A stretch of DNA of 64,000 bases, from the NCBI GenBank assembly GCA_934292805.1, contig CAKQXQ010000004.1:21130-85129 (forward strand), given 5' to 3'. Within the stretch, counting starts at the first letter, position 1; each line of letters starts with the position of its first letter. The position numbers were made by a program, and so were the translations under genes. This document shows positions 9,268-16,977 of this stretch, piece by piece. The DNA is from an uncultured Roseburia sp. GTDB lineage: Bacteria > Bacillota > Clostridia > Lachnospirales > Lachnospiraceae. The notes beneath the pieces are model-generated. The model was not told the origin of the DNA. It was given only the letters and a program-made list of their open reading frames with translations, and made no database searches.

Positions 9268-9281
9268 AGAACACATGTTCG
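9268..9281 (-). promoter_or_regulatory. LexA (SOS) box
   Basis: The core GAACACATGTTC fits the Gram-positive LexA consensus GAACNNNNGTTC exactly. On the minus strand it begins CGAACATGTGTTC. It lies between the predicted -10 element (9290-9295) and the ribosome site of the radical-SAM gene, overlapping the expected transcription start, which is a classical repressing position. Confidence 0.8.
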
Positions 9282-9289
9282 ATAAAAAG

Positions 9290-9318
9290 ATAATACCATG
9301 GAAAGTATCAGAATGCAA
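9290..9318 (-). promoter_or_regulatory. Sigma-A promoter of the DNA-repair pair
   Basis: On the minus strand TTGCAT (9313-9318) and TATTAT (9290-9295) are separated by 17 bp. The LexA box follows at once, which would place bound LexA over the start site. Confidence 0.65.
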
Positions 9319-9363
9319 GAGAGATTTTAAAGAAAATAAAAAGTGAAAATAAAAAAGGAACGG

Positions 9364-9391
9364 TTGTAAAAAACAGGACGGATGTTAAAAT
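9364..9391 (+). promoter_or_regulatory. Probable sigma-A promoter of the methyltransferase gene
   Basis: TTGTAA (9364-9369) and TAAAAT (9386-9391) are separated by 16 bp, about 46 bp upstream of the ATG at 9438. It is a moderate match. It is divergent from the SOS promoter, whose -35 lies 46 bp away. Confidence 0.45.
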
Positions 9392-9437
9392 AGAAATACA
9401 AAACAGAGAACAGGAACGATAACGGGAAGAGAAAAGA

Positions 9438-10730
9438 ATGTGGAAAGTAAAGCAGATTTTTGATGGAGAATATGGCTGCGAAGAGAGGCAGCCGGGAGAG
9501 AAGGAAAAGTACCTGGTGATACTGGAAAATGAGCACGGAGAAGAAAAATCTTTTCCGGCTGCGGAAGAATGGATCGCTGCGATGGAGAAACTGGCAGGAA
9601 ATCCATTGACAAAGATCATTATCAGTAAGCCGGCAGCAAAGAACAGTGAATTTAAGAAAATTGTAATTGAGAAAAAGGAAAATGGCTACCAGGCATCCCG
9701 GTATACCGAAAAACAGGTATTTCATGAGAACTTTGCGGCAGAAGGACTGCCTGGATTTCTTATGGAAGCAGTGCAGGATGCTTTTTTACAGGTGAACGCA
9801 TGGGATGAAGGAAAAGAATACAGTCTTCTGATCTCGAAGAAGGGAGCTGTTAATTTAAAAGCAAAACAGTTAAAAGAACAGCAGCGGAAAGAGCAGCAGG
9901 CAATAAGCACAGAGCATAACCGTAAGAAAAATTATATCCTGGAAGAGGGACAGGTGATCCCGCCTCTTGTTGATATGGGTATTTTTACAAAAGAAGGAAA
10001 AGTTGTAAAGTCTATGTACGATAAATTCCGGCAGATCAACCGTTTTATTGAGATCATTGATGACGGAATAAAGGAATATAAAGAGGAAGAGATCCATATT
10101 ATAGATTTTGGCTGCGGTAAATCGTATCTGACTTTTATTATGTATTATTATTTTACGAAGATCCGTCATATGAAGGTTCAGATGCTCGGACTGGACTTAA
10201 AGAAGGATGTCATTGAAAAATGTAATCAGGCAGCCAGAAAGTACGGATATGACAATCTGCATTTTGAACTTGGAGATATTAACGGATTCAAAACACCTTT
10301 TGATGTGGACATGGTCGTAACACTGCATGCATGTGATACAGCAACCGATTTTGCGTTATACAATGCGATCACATGGAATGCAAAGATGATTTTTTCCGTA
10401 CCATGCTGCCAGCATGAGGTGAATAAACAGATTAAGAGTGAAGATTTGTCCCTGCTTACAAGATATGGAATCGTAAAAGAAAGATTTTCCGCACTGGCAA
10501 CAGATGCGATCCGTGCTAATTTACTTGAGTGCTGCGGATATCGCACACAGCTTTTGGAATTTATTGATTTCGCTCATACACCGAAAAATATTCTGATCCG
10601 CGCGGTACGACGTCCGGTCACACCGTCTTCTGTCCGTAAAAAGTATCTGGCGGAGGTGGAGAATTTGTGTGAAGAATTCCATCTTAACCCAACCCTTCCT
10701 GCATTATTGCGGGAAGCAGGCAAGATATGA
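9438..10730 (+). CDS. Class I SAM-dependent methyltransferase (Methyltransf_32 type)
   Basis: This 430-residue protein has a variable N-terminal half and a C-terminal Rossmann methyltransferase domain. SAM-binding motif I is IIDFGCGKSYLTFIMYYYF near residue 220; an acidic LGLDLKKDV loop follows, then MVVTLHACDTATDFAL and SVPCCQHEVNKQI. These segments are typical of the Methyltransf_32 family, found in bacteria and in eukaryotic METTL25-like proteins, where RNA is a likely target. The substrate is not established. It is divergently transcribed from the DNA-repair pair and followed by a separate promoter for the next gene. The call as a methyltransferase is firm; the role is unknown. Confidence 0.85.
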   Translation: MWKVKQIFDGEYGCEERQPGEKEKYLVILENEHGEEKSFPAAEEWIAAMEKLAGNPLTKIIISKPAAKNSEFKKIVIEKKENGYQASRYTEKQVFHENFAAEGLPGFLMEAVQDAFLQVNAWDEGKEYSLLISKKGAVNLKAKQLKEQQRKEQQAISTEHNRKKNYILEEGQVIPPLVDMGIFTKEGKVVKSMYDKFRQINRFIEIIDDGIKEYKEEEIHIIDFGCGKSYLTFIMYYYFTKIRHMKVQMLGLDLKKDVIEKCNQAARKYGYDNLHFELGDINGFKTPFDVDMVVTLHACDTATDFALYNAITWNAKMIFSVPCCQHEVNKQIKSEDLSLLTRYGIVKERFSALATDAIRANLLECCGYRTQLLEFIDFAHTPKNILIRAVRRPVTPSSVRKKYLAEVENLCEEFHLNPTLPALLREAGKI

Positions 10731-10736
10731 TATAAT
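10707..10736 (+). promoter_or_regulatory. Probable sigma-A promoter
   Basis: TTGCGG (10707-10712) and a consensus TATAAT (10731-10736) are spaced by 18 bp at the end of the methyltransferase gene. The pair could drive the small acidic gene at 10833 and rsmA. Confidence 0.5.
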
Positions 10737-10832
10737 CACATGAAATGGGCAGCGTGTGCAGATGAAAATACTATGCATGGCTGGATAATTTAGAAGAAAT
10801 AATATATTTGAACGAGAATACAGGAGAAGAGA

Positions 10833-11249
10833 ATGGAAGATATTTTAATCGCATTTCCGGACAGAGAGACATTCGACCGTTTCTGGGAGGAAAACTATGT
10901 TCCGGTAACTTATGAAGATGTAAAGGAAGCATTTGAGGAGTTTGTCACATCTGCGGAAGGACATATCTATCTGTCAGACTATGAAGCGGGAGGATGTATT
11001 TCCAAAGCAGACTTTAAAGAGAATCTAACAGAAGATGCAATGTTTGCATTCCAGGAAGCACTGACAGAGATTTTTTATGATAAGAATCCTGAAATATACG
11101 AGACTGCATTTGAAATCTATCAGGAAGCACAGATGTCCGGAATGAAAGAGAATGATACAGCACAGACTTTCCATGATACATACAATCGCTTATACGATGA
11201 ATTTCTGGATCGTTTGTTTGAGGAAAACCTGGATCACCAGAGCAAATAG
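10833..11249 (+). CDS. Small acidic protein of unknown function
   Basis: I do not recognise this 138-residue protein. It is strongly acidic, rich in Glu, Asp, Phe and Tyr, has no membrane segment or signal peptide, and appears mostly helical. The N-terminus (MEDILIAFPDRETFDRFWEEN) suggests a compact soluble fold. A good ribosome site (GGAG, 7 bp before the ATG) and codon use like its neighbours support a real gene. It lies 60 bp upstream of rsmA and may be co-transcribed with it. No catalytic motif is visible and I give no function. Confidence 0.7.
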   Translation: MEDILIAFPDRETFDRFWEENYVPVTYEDVKEAFEEFVTSAEGHIYLSDYEAGGCISKADFKENLTEDAMFAFQEALTEIFYDKNPEIYETAFEIYQEAQMSGMKENDTAQTFHDTYNRLYDEFLDRLFEENLDHQSK

Positions 11250-11309
11250 TCCCGCTGACAGTAAAGAAGTCAGGAAGGGACAAAAGTAAAGCAAAAAGAA
11301 AGGAATTAT

Positions 11310-12179
11310 ATGGCAACACTTGGAATTCCACAGAATACCATAGAAGTATTACAGAAGTACAATTTTAATTTTCAGAAGAAATTTGGTCAGAACTTTCTGA
11401 TCGATACACATGTATTGGAAAAGATCATTGAGGAATCCGGGATCACGAAGGAGGACTTTGTGTTAGAGATCGGACCGGGTATCGGAACAATGACTCAATA
11501 CCTGTGCGAGAATGCCAGAGAGGTGGCAGCTGTAGAGATTGATAAGAATTTAATCCCGATTCTTGCAGATACATTGAGTGCCTACGATAATGTGGAAGTG
11601 ATCAATGACGATATTTTGAAGGTAAATATCAACAAACTGGCAGAGGAGAAGAATGGTGGAAGACCGATCAAAGTGGTAGCCAATCTTCCATATTATATTA
11701 CAACACCGATCATTATGGGATTGTTTGAAAGCCATGTTCCGATCGACAGCATTACGATCATGGTACAAAAAGAAGTCGCAGACCGTATGCAGGTAGGACC
11801 GGGAACAAAGGATTATGGCGCACTGTCTCTTGCAGTCCAGTATTATGCAAAACCTGAGATTGTTGCGAATGTCCCGCCGAACTGCTTTATGCCGCGCCCG
11901 AATGTCGGAAGTGCAGTGATCCGTCTTACCAGACATAAAGAGGTTCCTGTGCAGGTAGATGATGAAAAGCTCATGTTTAAAATTATCAGGGCTTCCTTTA
12001 ACCAGAGAAGAAAAACACTGGCAAATGGTCTGAACAATGCACCGGATATCCATCTTTCCAAAGAAGTGATACAGGAAAGCATCGAAGAACTCGGTGTACC
12101 GATCACTGTCCGTGGAGAGGCACTGACATTAGAACAGTTTGCCAAGCTGAGCAATATCATTGGCAGGAAGATCGGCTAG
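11310..12179 (+). CDS. rsmA: 16S rRNA (adenine1518-N6/adenine1519-N6)-dimethyltransferase
   Basis: This 289-residue protein is the KsgA/RsmA enzyme that dimethylates two adjacent adenines in the 3'-terminal hairpin of 16S rRNA during small-subunit maturation. Diagnostic segments are KFGQNFLID near the N-terminus, the SAM-binding VLEIGPGIGTMTQYL at about residues 52-66, the catalytic NLPYYITTPII motif near residue 127, and the C-terminal RASFNQRRKTLANGL. Length and order are typical. AAAGGA precedes the ATG. A perfect hairpin plus T-run at 12228-12267 terminates it. Loss of this enzyme is classically linked to kasugamycin resistance. Confidence 0.97.
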   Translation: MATLGIPQNTIEVLQKYNFNFQKKFGQNFLIDTHVLEKIIEESGITKEDFVLEIGPGIGTMTQYLCENAREVAAVEIDKNLIPILADTLSAYDNVEVINDDILKVNINKLAEEKNGGRPIKVVANLPYYITTPIIMGLFESHVPIDSITIMVQKEVADRMQVGPGTKDYGALSLAVQYYAKPEIVANVPPNCFMPRPNVGSAVIRLTRHKEVPVQVDDEKLMFKIIRASFNQRRKTLANGLNNAPDIHLSKEVIQESIEELGVPITVRGEALTLEQFAKLSNIIGRKIG

Positions 12180-12217
12180 TTTTTAGATGAACAAAGAAGA
12201 GTGACCTGGGAAAACTC

Positions 12218-12244
12218 ATAAAAGTTGTCTCCGTTTCATATAAT
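12218..12244 (+). promoter_or_regulatory. Candidate sigma-E (mother-cell) promoter of spoIID
   Basis: A -35-like ATA (12218-12220) and CATATAAT (12237-12244), which differs at one position from the sigma-E -10 consensus CATACAAT, are separated by 16 bp. Transcription would begin near 12250, which rules out the ATG at 12250 and supports the start at 12268. In Bacillus and Clostridia spoIID is a known sigma-E gene. Confidence 0.5.
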
Positions 12245-12267
12245 AAAAGATGAAACGGAGATTTTTT
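12228..12267 (+). terminator. Rho-independent terminator of rsmA
   Basis: A 12-bp perfect stem (12228-12239 with 12250-12261) around a 10-nt loop is followed by TTTTTT at 12262-12267. The loop and left arm overlap the predicted spoIID -10 element, and the right arm contains the GGAG ribosome site of spoIID. Confidence 0.85.
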
Positions 12268-13158
12268 ATGCAAAAAAAGAATATCGCAGGGAAAATAAAC
12301 CATATATTGACATGGGTGATGTTATTTCTTCTTCTGCCGCTGTTTTTTACTGTGTTTTATCAGAAAATGCAGATAAATGAGATAATTTCCGGCATGCAGA
12401 AAAATGAAAAAGAGGACACCGGGGTGATCGTAGGGATACTGGCGAAGGAAATACATGCAGATGTGTCAGATGAATGCCTGAAAGCACAGGCGGTGATCGC
12501 GAGGACCAATTATCTTGCAGCACAAAAAAATGGAGAAAAGATATCAAAATGCCTGACAACAGATGAAATGAAGGAAGTCTGGGGAGATTCATATGACAGT
12601 ATTTACCGGAAGATGGAACAGGCGGTGAAAGATACGGAAGGAGAAACGCTGCAATACAAAGATACCTATATATATGCAGCATTCCATGCGTTGAGTGCAG
12701 GAAAAACAAGAAATATCCAGGAACTGTATCCGGATGCAGATATGCCTTATCTGAAAACAATTGACTGCGGAAGCGATTGCAATGACCCGGATTATCTTGC
12801 AGTACTGTATTGGAAAAAGGAAGCTTTTTTAAAAAAATGTACAAACCTGTTTACAGAAGCTTCCATTTCGGATGTTTCAGAAGTATATATTTTGCAGAAA
12901 GATGAGGCGGGATATGTATTGAAGATAAAAGTCGGGGATAAAGAATATTCCGGAGAGGAATTCCGTGCAGCATTTGGCCTGAAATCAGCCTGTTTTACAG
13001 TGACAGAAACAGGAGAAAATGTCCGTATTGTGACCAAAGGAGTCGGACATGGGTTTGGCATGAGCCAGTATGCTGCAGAAAGAATGGCGGAGGATGGTGC
13101 AGATTACAGGACAATTTTAAATACTTTTTTCCCGGGAGCAATTCTGGCAGAAAAATAA
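12268..13158 (+). CDS. spoIID: Stage II sporulation protein D, membrane-anchored peptidoglycan lytic transglycosylase
   Basis: This protein of about 296 residues should work in the engulfment machine (SpoIID with SpoIIM and SpoIIP), cutting glycan strands as the mother-cell membrane moves round the forespore. A single membrane anchor spans about residues 12-31. The catalytic glutamate is expected at Glu61 in LAKEIHADVSDECLKAQAV, and the C-terminal KGVGHGFGMSQYAAERMAEDG is the SpoIID/LytB signature. The ATG at 12268 is chosen over 12250 because GGAG lies 7 bp upstream and the earlier ATG sits inside the terminator stem at the predicted transcription start. The neighbouring SpoIIQ-like gene supports the assignment. 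Confidence 0.9.
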   Translation: MQKKNIAGKINHILTWVMLFLLLPLFFTVFYQKMQINEIISGMQKNEKEDTGVIVGILAKEIHADVSDECLKAQAVIARTNYLAAQKNGEKISKCLTTDEMKEVWGDSYDSIYRKMEQAVKDTEGETLQYKDTYIYAAFHALSAGKTRNIQELYPDADMPYLKTIDCGSDCNDPDYLAVLYWKKEAFLKKCTNLFTEASISDVSEVYILQKDEAGYVLKIKVGDKEYSGEEFRAAFGLKSACFTVTETGENVRIVTKGVGHGFGMSQYAAERMAEDGADYRTILNTFFPGAILAEK

Positions 13159-13183
13159 AACCAGAAGAAATAAAGGACAGACT

Positions 13184-13212
13184 GCATAAACCGTCTTATT
13201 ATGGCAACACTA
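13184..13212 (+). promoter_or_regulatory. Candidate sigma-F (forespore) promoter of the spoIIQ-like gene
   Basis: GCATA (13184-13188) matches the sigma-F/G -35 GYATA, and GGCAACACTA (13203-13212) matches the -10 GGNNANAHTR at every fixed position. The spacing of 14 bp is one short of the usual 15. In B. subtilis spoIIQ is sigma-F dependent, so position and motif agree. Confidence 0.55.
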
Positions 13213-13273
13213 TTGTTGATAACAGAAGTATTTCAAATGCATTTTGTTAAATAAACAATGGACGGTGAATGGT

Positions 13274-14098
13274 ATGAATAAGAGAAATGGGTGGACAACT
13301 TTCTGGAAACAGAAACAATATCTGATCGCAGGTGCTCTCATTATTGTGGCAGCAGCCTGTATGACTGCTTTATACAGTAAAGAGGAAGAGCAAAAGAGAA
13401 TGGAACAGGAACAGAAATTTGCGGAAGAATTCCGTGCAGGTGAAGAGGTGGCTATGGAAGGAACAGAAGAAATGCAGGAAGCATCTTCTGTGTTAAAACC
13501 GCGCGAAACCACAAATACAGAAACAGCGGAGATAGAAAAGCCGGATCATTCGGAAATCGCAGAAGATACTGCAGAAGAAATCGCAGAGAATCATGGAGAA
13601 GATACCGCAGAAGAAAACGCACAGAAATCAGAGGAAAAGGATACGGAAGCAGAGACAGTGGCGAATACGAAAGACAATCTGCATTTTATGGCAGAGAATG
13701 GTCTTATCTGGCCGATGGAAGGAAATGTGGTCATCGACTACAGCATGGATTCTACTGTATATTTTCCGACACTGGACCAGTACCGTTACAATCCGGCTGT
13801 GATCATTGCAGGTGAAGTGAACAGCAAGGTGTACTCAGTGGCAAAAGGAAAAGTGGAGAGCATCGAGAACAATGAAGTGACCGGATGCACCGTGACGATA
13901 TCTCTGGGAGATGGATATGAGGCGGTCTATGGGCAGCTGAAAGAATTAAACTTTGATGTGGGAGACTATGTGGAAGCCGGACATGTGATCGGATATATAG
14001 GTGAGCCGACAAAGTATTTTTCAAGTGAAGGAAGCAATCTTTACTTTGAATTAAAAAAGGATGGAGAGCCGGTGGATCCGATTGTGTTTTTTGAGTGA
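13274..14098 (+). CDS. spoIIQ: SpoIIQ-like membrane protein with degenerate M23 (LytM) domain
   Basis: This protein of about 274 residues has one N-terminal membrane segment (about residues 15-33), a long Glu/Ala-rich acidic linker with repeated AEE/EIAE units, and a C-terminal LytM/M23 peptidase fold (residues about 145-274). The order, size and position after spoIID match SpoIIQ, which spans the intermembrane space and docks with SpoIIIAH. The zinc ligands of active M23 enzymes appear lost: the HxxxD stretch reads NPAVIIA and the HLHFE motif reads NLYFE. It should therefore be a scaffold rather than an endopeptidase. The ATG at 13274 is preferred over a TTG at 13244, which lacks a ribosome site. 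A different M23 cell-wall protein is possible but less likely. Confidence 0.75.
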   Translation: MNKRNGWTTFWKQKQYLIAGALIIVAAACMTALYSKEEEQKRMEQEQKFAEEFRAGEEVAMEGTEEMQEASSVLKPRETTNTETAEIEKPDHSEIAEDTAEEIAENHGEDTAEENAQKSEEKDTEAETVANTKDNLHFMAENGLIWPMEGNVVIDYSMDSTVYFPTLDQYRYNPAVIIAGEVNSKVYSVAKGKVESIENNEVTGCTVTISLGDGYEAVYGQLKELNFDVGDYVEAGHVIGYIGEPTKYFSSEGSNLYFELKKDGEPVDPIVFFE

Positions 14099-14301
14099 TG
14101 CAGGATGGGAACTTTTTTCAGAAAACGTCATATGATAAGGTATCACAGGAAAATCCGCAATCGAAATAGATTCTTACTTTTCTTTAAACCGGAGCTCTTT
14201 TTGAAAAATACTTTTCTTCGATTGCTTTTCATAGCAATATCCCAGCTTTCTTTTCTATGGAAAGCCGGGTACATAGACCGGAAACAGTGCGAAACCGATA
14301 G
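14099..14301 (+). other. Intergenic stretch without a supported gene
   Basis: I see no credible gene here. A 66-codon frame at 14105-14305 has no ribosome site, is rich in Arg, Lys, Phe and Leu, and looks like chance. An imperfect hairpin (CCCAGCTTTC at 14241-14250 with GAAAGCCGGG at 14260-14269) is present without a T-run. It may be a weak end for the spoIIQ transcript. Confidence 0.4.
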
Positions 14302-14330
14302 TTGACAAAAATAAGAGCTTGTGATAATAT
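14302..14330 (+). promoter_or_regulatory. Strong sigma-A promoter of the DEAD-box helicase gene
   Basis: A consensus TTGACA (14302-14307) is followed after 17 bp by TAATAT (14325-14330), preceded by TG. Transcription should start near 14337, giving an untranslated leader of about 165 nt. Confidence 0.75.
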
Positions 14331-14336
14331 CAAAAA

Positions 14337-14501
14337 CTGTGCGTTTGTACAAAATGAAAAATTAAATGAAACAATGTGTTTGGGGGCGCATTTTATGGCG
14401 TCCCTATAATTTTGCACAGATATGGGATCTGTGTATGCGATAAAGAGGTTCATGCGGCGAGAATGAGGACATTTTATCGCAGTGTGAATGAAAGGAAAAA
14501 T
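14337..14501 (+). promoter_or_regulatory. Long structured 5' leader of the helicase mRNA
   Basis: The roughly 165-nt leader contains a GC-rich stem-loop (GGGGCGC pairing with GCGTCCC around 14384-14406) and no obvious reading frame of its own. Long structured leaders are a feature of cold-induced RNA helicase and cold-shock genes, so temperature or autoregulatory control is plausible. That is inference. Confidence 0.4.
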
Positions 14502-16097
14502 ATGGAAACAGTAAGATTTGACGAATTAGATTTATACCCACAGGTACTTCGTGCCGTGAAAGAGATGGGTTTTGAAGAGGCAACTCCGATCCAGAGCCAG
14601 GCGATCCCGGTTGTTATGTCCGGTGTTGACGTGATCGGCCAGGCTCAGACAGGGACAGGAAAAACAGCTTCTTTCGGAATTCCGGTTCTGCACAAAGTAG
14701 ATCCAAATAACAAAAAGACACAGGTGATCATCCTCTCTCCGACCAGAGAGCTTGCTATTCAGGTATCCGAAGAGATCCGTAAACTGAGCAAGTATATGCA
14801 CGGTGTAAAAATCCTTCCGGTTTATGGTGGACAGGATATTAACCGCCAGATCAAAGCATTAAAAGGCGGTGCGCAGATTATCATCGGTACACCGGGGCGT
14901 GTGATGGATCATCTCCGCAGAAAAACAATCCGTTGTGAAGCAGTCAACACAATTGTTCTGGATGAAGCAGATGAGATGCTGAATATGGGATTCCGTGAGG
15001 ATATTGAGACAATCCTTGAGTATATTCCGGAAGAGGGAAGACAGACAGTTCTTTTCTCAGCAACTATGCCAAAACCAATTTTAGACATTACAAGAAAGTA
15101 TCAGCATGATGCAGTAACCATTAAAGTAGTGAAAAAGGAACTGACAGTTCCAAGCATCGAACAGTATTATTATGACGTAAAACGCAAGGATAAGACAGAA
15201 GTTCTGACAAGACTGTTAGATTACTACAACCCAAAGCTTTCACTGGTATTCTGTAATACAAAGAAAATGGTTGATGAGCTTTCCGAAGAGTTAAAGAGCC
15301 GCGGATACATGGCAGAAGGACTGCACGGAGATATGAAGCAGGCACAGCGTGACCGCGTTATGAAGGCGTTCCGAAGCGGACGTGTGGAAATCCTGATTGC
15401 GACAGACGTTGCTGCCAGAGGTATCGATGTAGATGACGTCGAGGCAGTCTTTAACTATGATATTCCACAGGATGACGAGTACTATGTACACCGTATCGGA
15501 CGTACCGGACGTGCAGGACGTACCGGACGTGCTTTTACTTTCGTAAAAGGAAAAGAAGTTTACAAATTAAAAGATATTATGCGTTACTGCAAGACAAAGA
15601 TCTATGCGATGCCGGTTCCATCATCTGATGATGTGGCCCAGATTAAGGCTGAGAAGGTGATGCAGGGAATCGGAGAGATCATTGAGAATGAAGATCTGAA
15701 GGAAATGATCGAGATCATTGAGCGTCAGGTGAATGATGCTGATTATACAGCAATGGATATTGCAGCAGCATTCTTAAAACAGGCACTTGGCCAGGTGAGT
15801 CTTGAAAACGACCATGACAACAGCGAGATTGACTGGGACAATACCGGAGCCGAGGAAGGCATGGTCCGCCTTTTCATTAATATCGGAAAGAAAGACCGCG
15901 TAAAACCGGGAGATATTTTAGGTGCGATCGCAGGTGAATCCGGAATGCCTGGAAAGCTTGTTGGTGCGATCGATATGTATGATAAATATACATTCGTGGA
16001 AGTACCTCGCGAATATGGAAAAGAAGTACTGGAAGCAATGAAAAATGTAAAAATCAAAGGACGTTCCGTAAATATGGAACCGGCGAATCAGAAATAA
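14502..16097 (+). CDS. DEAD-box ATP-dependent RNA helicase with DbpA-type RNA-binding domain
   Basis: This protein of about 531 residues has a full DEAD-box core: the Q motif (ATPIQSQAIP), Walker A (AQTGTGKT), PTRELA, TPGR, DEADEMLNMGF, SAT, then the second RecA domain with ATDVAARGIDV and HRIGRTGRAGR. The C-terminal roughly 75 residues (MVRLFINIGKKDRVKPGDILGA onward) match the DbpA RNA-recognition domain. It is therefore in the CshA/DeaD/DbpA group acting in ribosome assembly and mRNA turnover, especially in the cold. The start at 14502 has AAAGGA 6 bp upstream; an upstream in-frame ATG at 14376 lies in the leader and lacks a ribosome site. A very strong terminator follows. Confidence 0.93.
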   Translation: METVRFDELDLYPQVLRAVKEMGFEEATPIQSQAIPVVMSGVDVIGQAQTGTGKTASFGIPVLHKVDPNNKKTQVIILSPTRELAIQVSEEIRKLSKYMHGVKILPVYGGQDINRQIKALKGGAQIIIGTPGRVMDHLRRKTIRCEAVNTIVLDEADEMLNMGFREDIETILEYIPEEGRQTVLFSATMPKPILDITRKYQHDAVTIKVVKKELTVPSIEQYYYDVKRKDKTEVLTRLLDYYNPKLSLVFCNTKKMVDELSEELKSRGYMAEGLHGDMKQAQRDRVMKAFRSGRVEILIATDVAARGIDVDDVEAVFNYDIPQDDEYYVHRIGRTGRAGRTGRAFTFVKGKEVYKLKDIMRYCKTKIYAMPVPSSDDVAQIKAEKVMQGIGEIIENEDLKEMIEIIERQVNDADYTAMDIAAAFLKQALGQVSLENDHDNSEIDWDNTGAEEGMVRLFINIGKKDRVKPGDILGAIAGESGMPGKLVGAIDMYDKYTFVEVPREYGKEVLEAMKNVKIKGRSVNMEPANQK

Positions 16098-16107
16098 TAT
16101 TCTGGCA

Positions 16108-16158
16108 AAAACAGGCTGCCGCTAAGCGATTTATAGTCGCTTAGCGGCAGCCTGTTTT
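16108..16158 (+). terminator. Strong rho-independent terminator
   Basis: A perfect 22-bp stem (16108-16129 with 16137-16158) encloses a 7-nt loop and has AAAA/TTTT at its base. It ends the helicase transcript and insulates the downstream two-component operon. Confidence 0.92.
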
Positions 16159-16204
16159 GAGGATTAAGATTATAAAATTCATCAAATCTTAATGTTTTTC
16201 CTCA

Positions 16205-16233
16205 TTGGAAGTTCATAAAGAATCCGCTACAAT
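16205..16233 (+). promoter_or_regulatory. Sigma-A promoter of the OmpR-type two-component operon
   Basis: TTGGAA (16205-16210) and TACAAT (16228-16233) are spaced by exactly 17 bp, about 42 bp before the response-regulator ATG. An inverted repeat TTAAGATT...AATCTTAA (16164-16171, 16185-16192) lies just upstream and could be a regulator site. Confidence 0.6.
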
Positions 16234-16274
16234 AGGATTATGATCATAAGAAGTTCGAATCCGGAGGAGAGAAA

Positions 16275-16961
16275 ATGTATAATATATTGGTGTGTGATGA
16301 TGAAAAGGATATTGTTTCTGCACTGAAGATATATCTGACTGCAGATGGTTATCAGGTGTTTGAAGCATATGACGGAATACAGGCACTGGAGATTTTGAAA
16401 AAGCAGGAAATCCATCTTGTACTGATGGATATTATGATGCCAAGGCTGGATGGAATCTCTGCAATGGTAAAAATCCGGGAGATCAGTAATGTGCCGGTAA
16501 TCCTTCTGACAGCAAAAAGTGAGGACACAGACAAGGTTCTCGGACTTACAGTTGGTGCAGATGATTATGTGACAAAGCCTTTCAATACGGTAGAATTACA
16601 GGCGAGAGTGAAGTCGCAGCTGAGACGGTACATGCAGCTTGGCGGCGGCAATGCAAAACAGGACATGATCGTTATCGGCGGTATTGAGTTGAACGACAAG
16701 ACGAAAGAAGTGACATTAGACGGAGAAAAAGTATCTCTCACAAGGACAGAATACGATATCTTAAAGCTTCTGATGGAACATCCGGGACAGGTATTTTCGC
16801 CAAACGAGATTTATGAGAAAGTCTGGAATGATAATCCTTTCCGGAATGAAAATACAGTGGCAGTCCACATCAGACACCTGCGTGAAAAGGTAGAGTATAA
16901 TCCGGCGGAACCAAGGCATTTGAAAGTTGTCTGGGGAAGAGGATATAAGATGGAAGAATAG
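16275..16961 (+). CDS. OmpR/PhoB-family response regulator
   Basis: This 228-residue protein has an N-terminal receiver domain with the acidic pocket DDE at residues 8-10, phospho-acceptor Asp52 (LVLMDIMMP) and the conserved Lys in VTKPF. A C-terminal winged-helix DNA-binding domain contains RTEYDILKLLMEHPGQVFS and VAVHIRHLREKV. GGAGGAGAG precedes the ATG. It is paired with the histidine kinase gene starting 16 bp downstream. Target genes cannot be inferred from the sequence; the strong upstream terminator shows that the pair forms its own transcription unit. Confidence 0.95.
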   Translation: MYNILVCDDEKDIVSALKIYLTADGYQVFEAYDGIQALEILKKQEIHLVLMDIMMPRLDGISAMVKIREISNVPVILLTAKSEDTDKVLGLTVGADDYVTKPFNTVELQARVKSQLRRYMQLGGGNAKQDMIVIGGIELNDKTKEVTLDGEKVSLTRTEYDILKLLMEHPGQVFSPNEIYEKVWNDNPFRNENTVAVHIRHLREKVEYNPAEPRHLKVVWGRGYKMEE

Positions 16962-16977
16962 TTGTAGGAGCAGTTAC

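Noticed and set aside
9308..9725. Overlapping minus-strand frames near the methyltransferase start
   Set aside because: Phe/Ser/Leu-rich products antisense to a well-supported gene, without ribosome sites.
12250..12267. ATG at 12250 as the spoIID start
   Set aside because: It lies in the terminator stem and at the predicted transcription start, and has no ribosome site; the ATG at 12268 has GGAG 7 bp upstream.
14105..14305. Possible 66-residue basic protein
   Set aside because: No ribosome site, odd composition rich in Arg, Phe and Leu, and no recognisable domain; most likely chance.
14376..14501. N-terminal extension of the DEAD-box helicase from an upstream ATG
   Set aside because: The extension shows no family similarity and overlaps the structured leader; the ATG at 14502 has a good ribosome site and begins at the usual family N-terminus.
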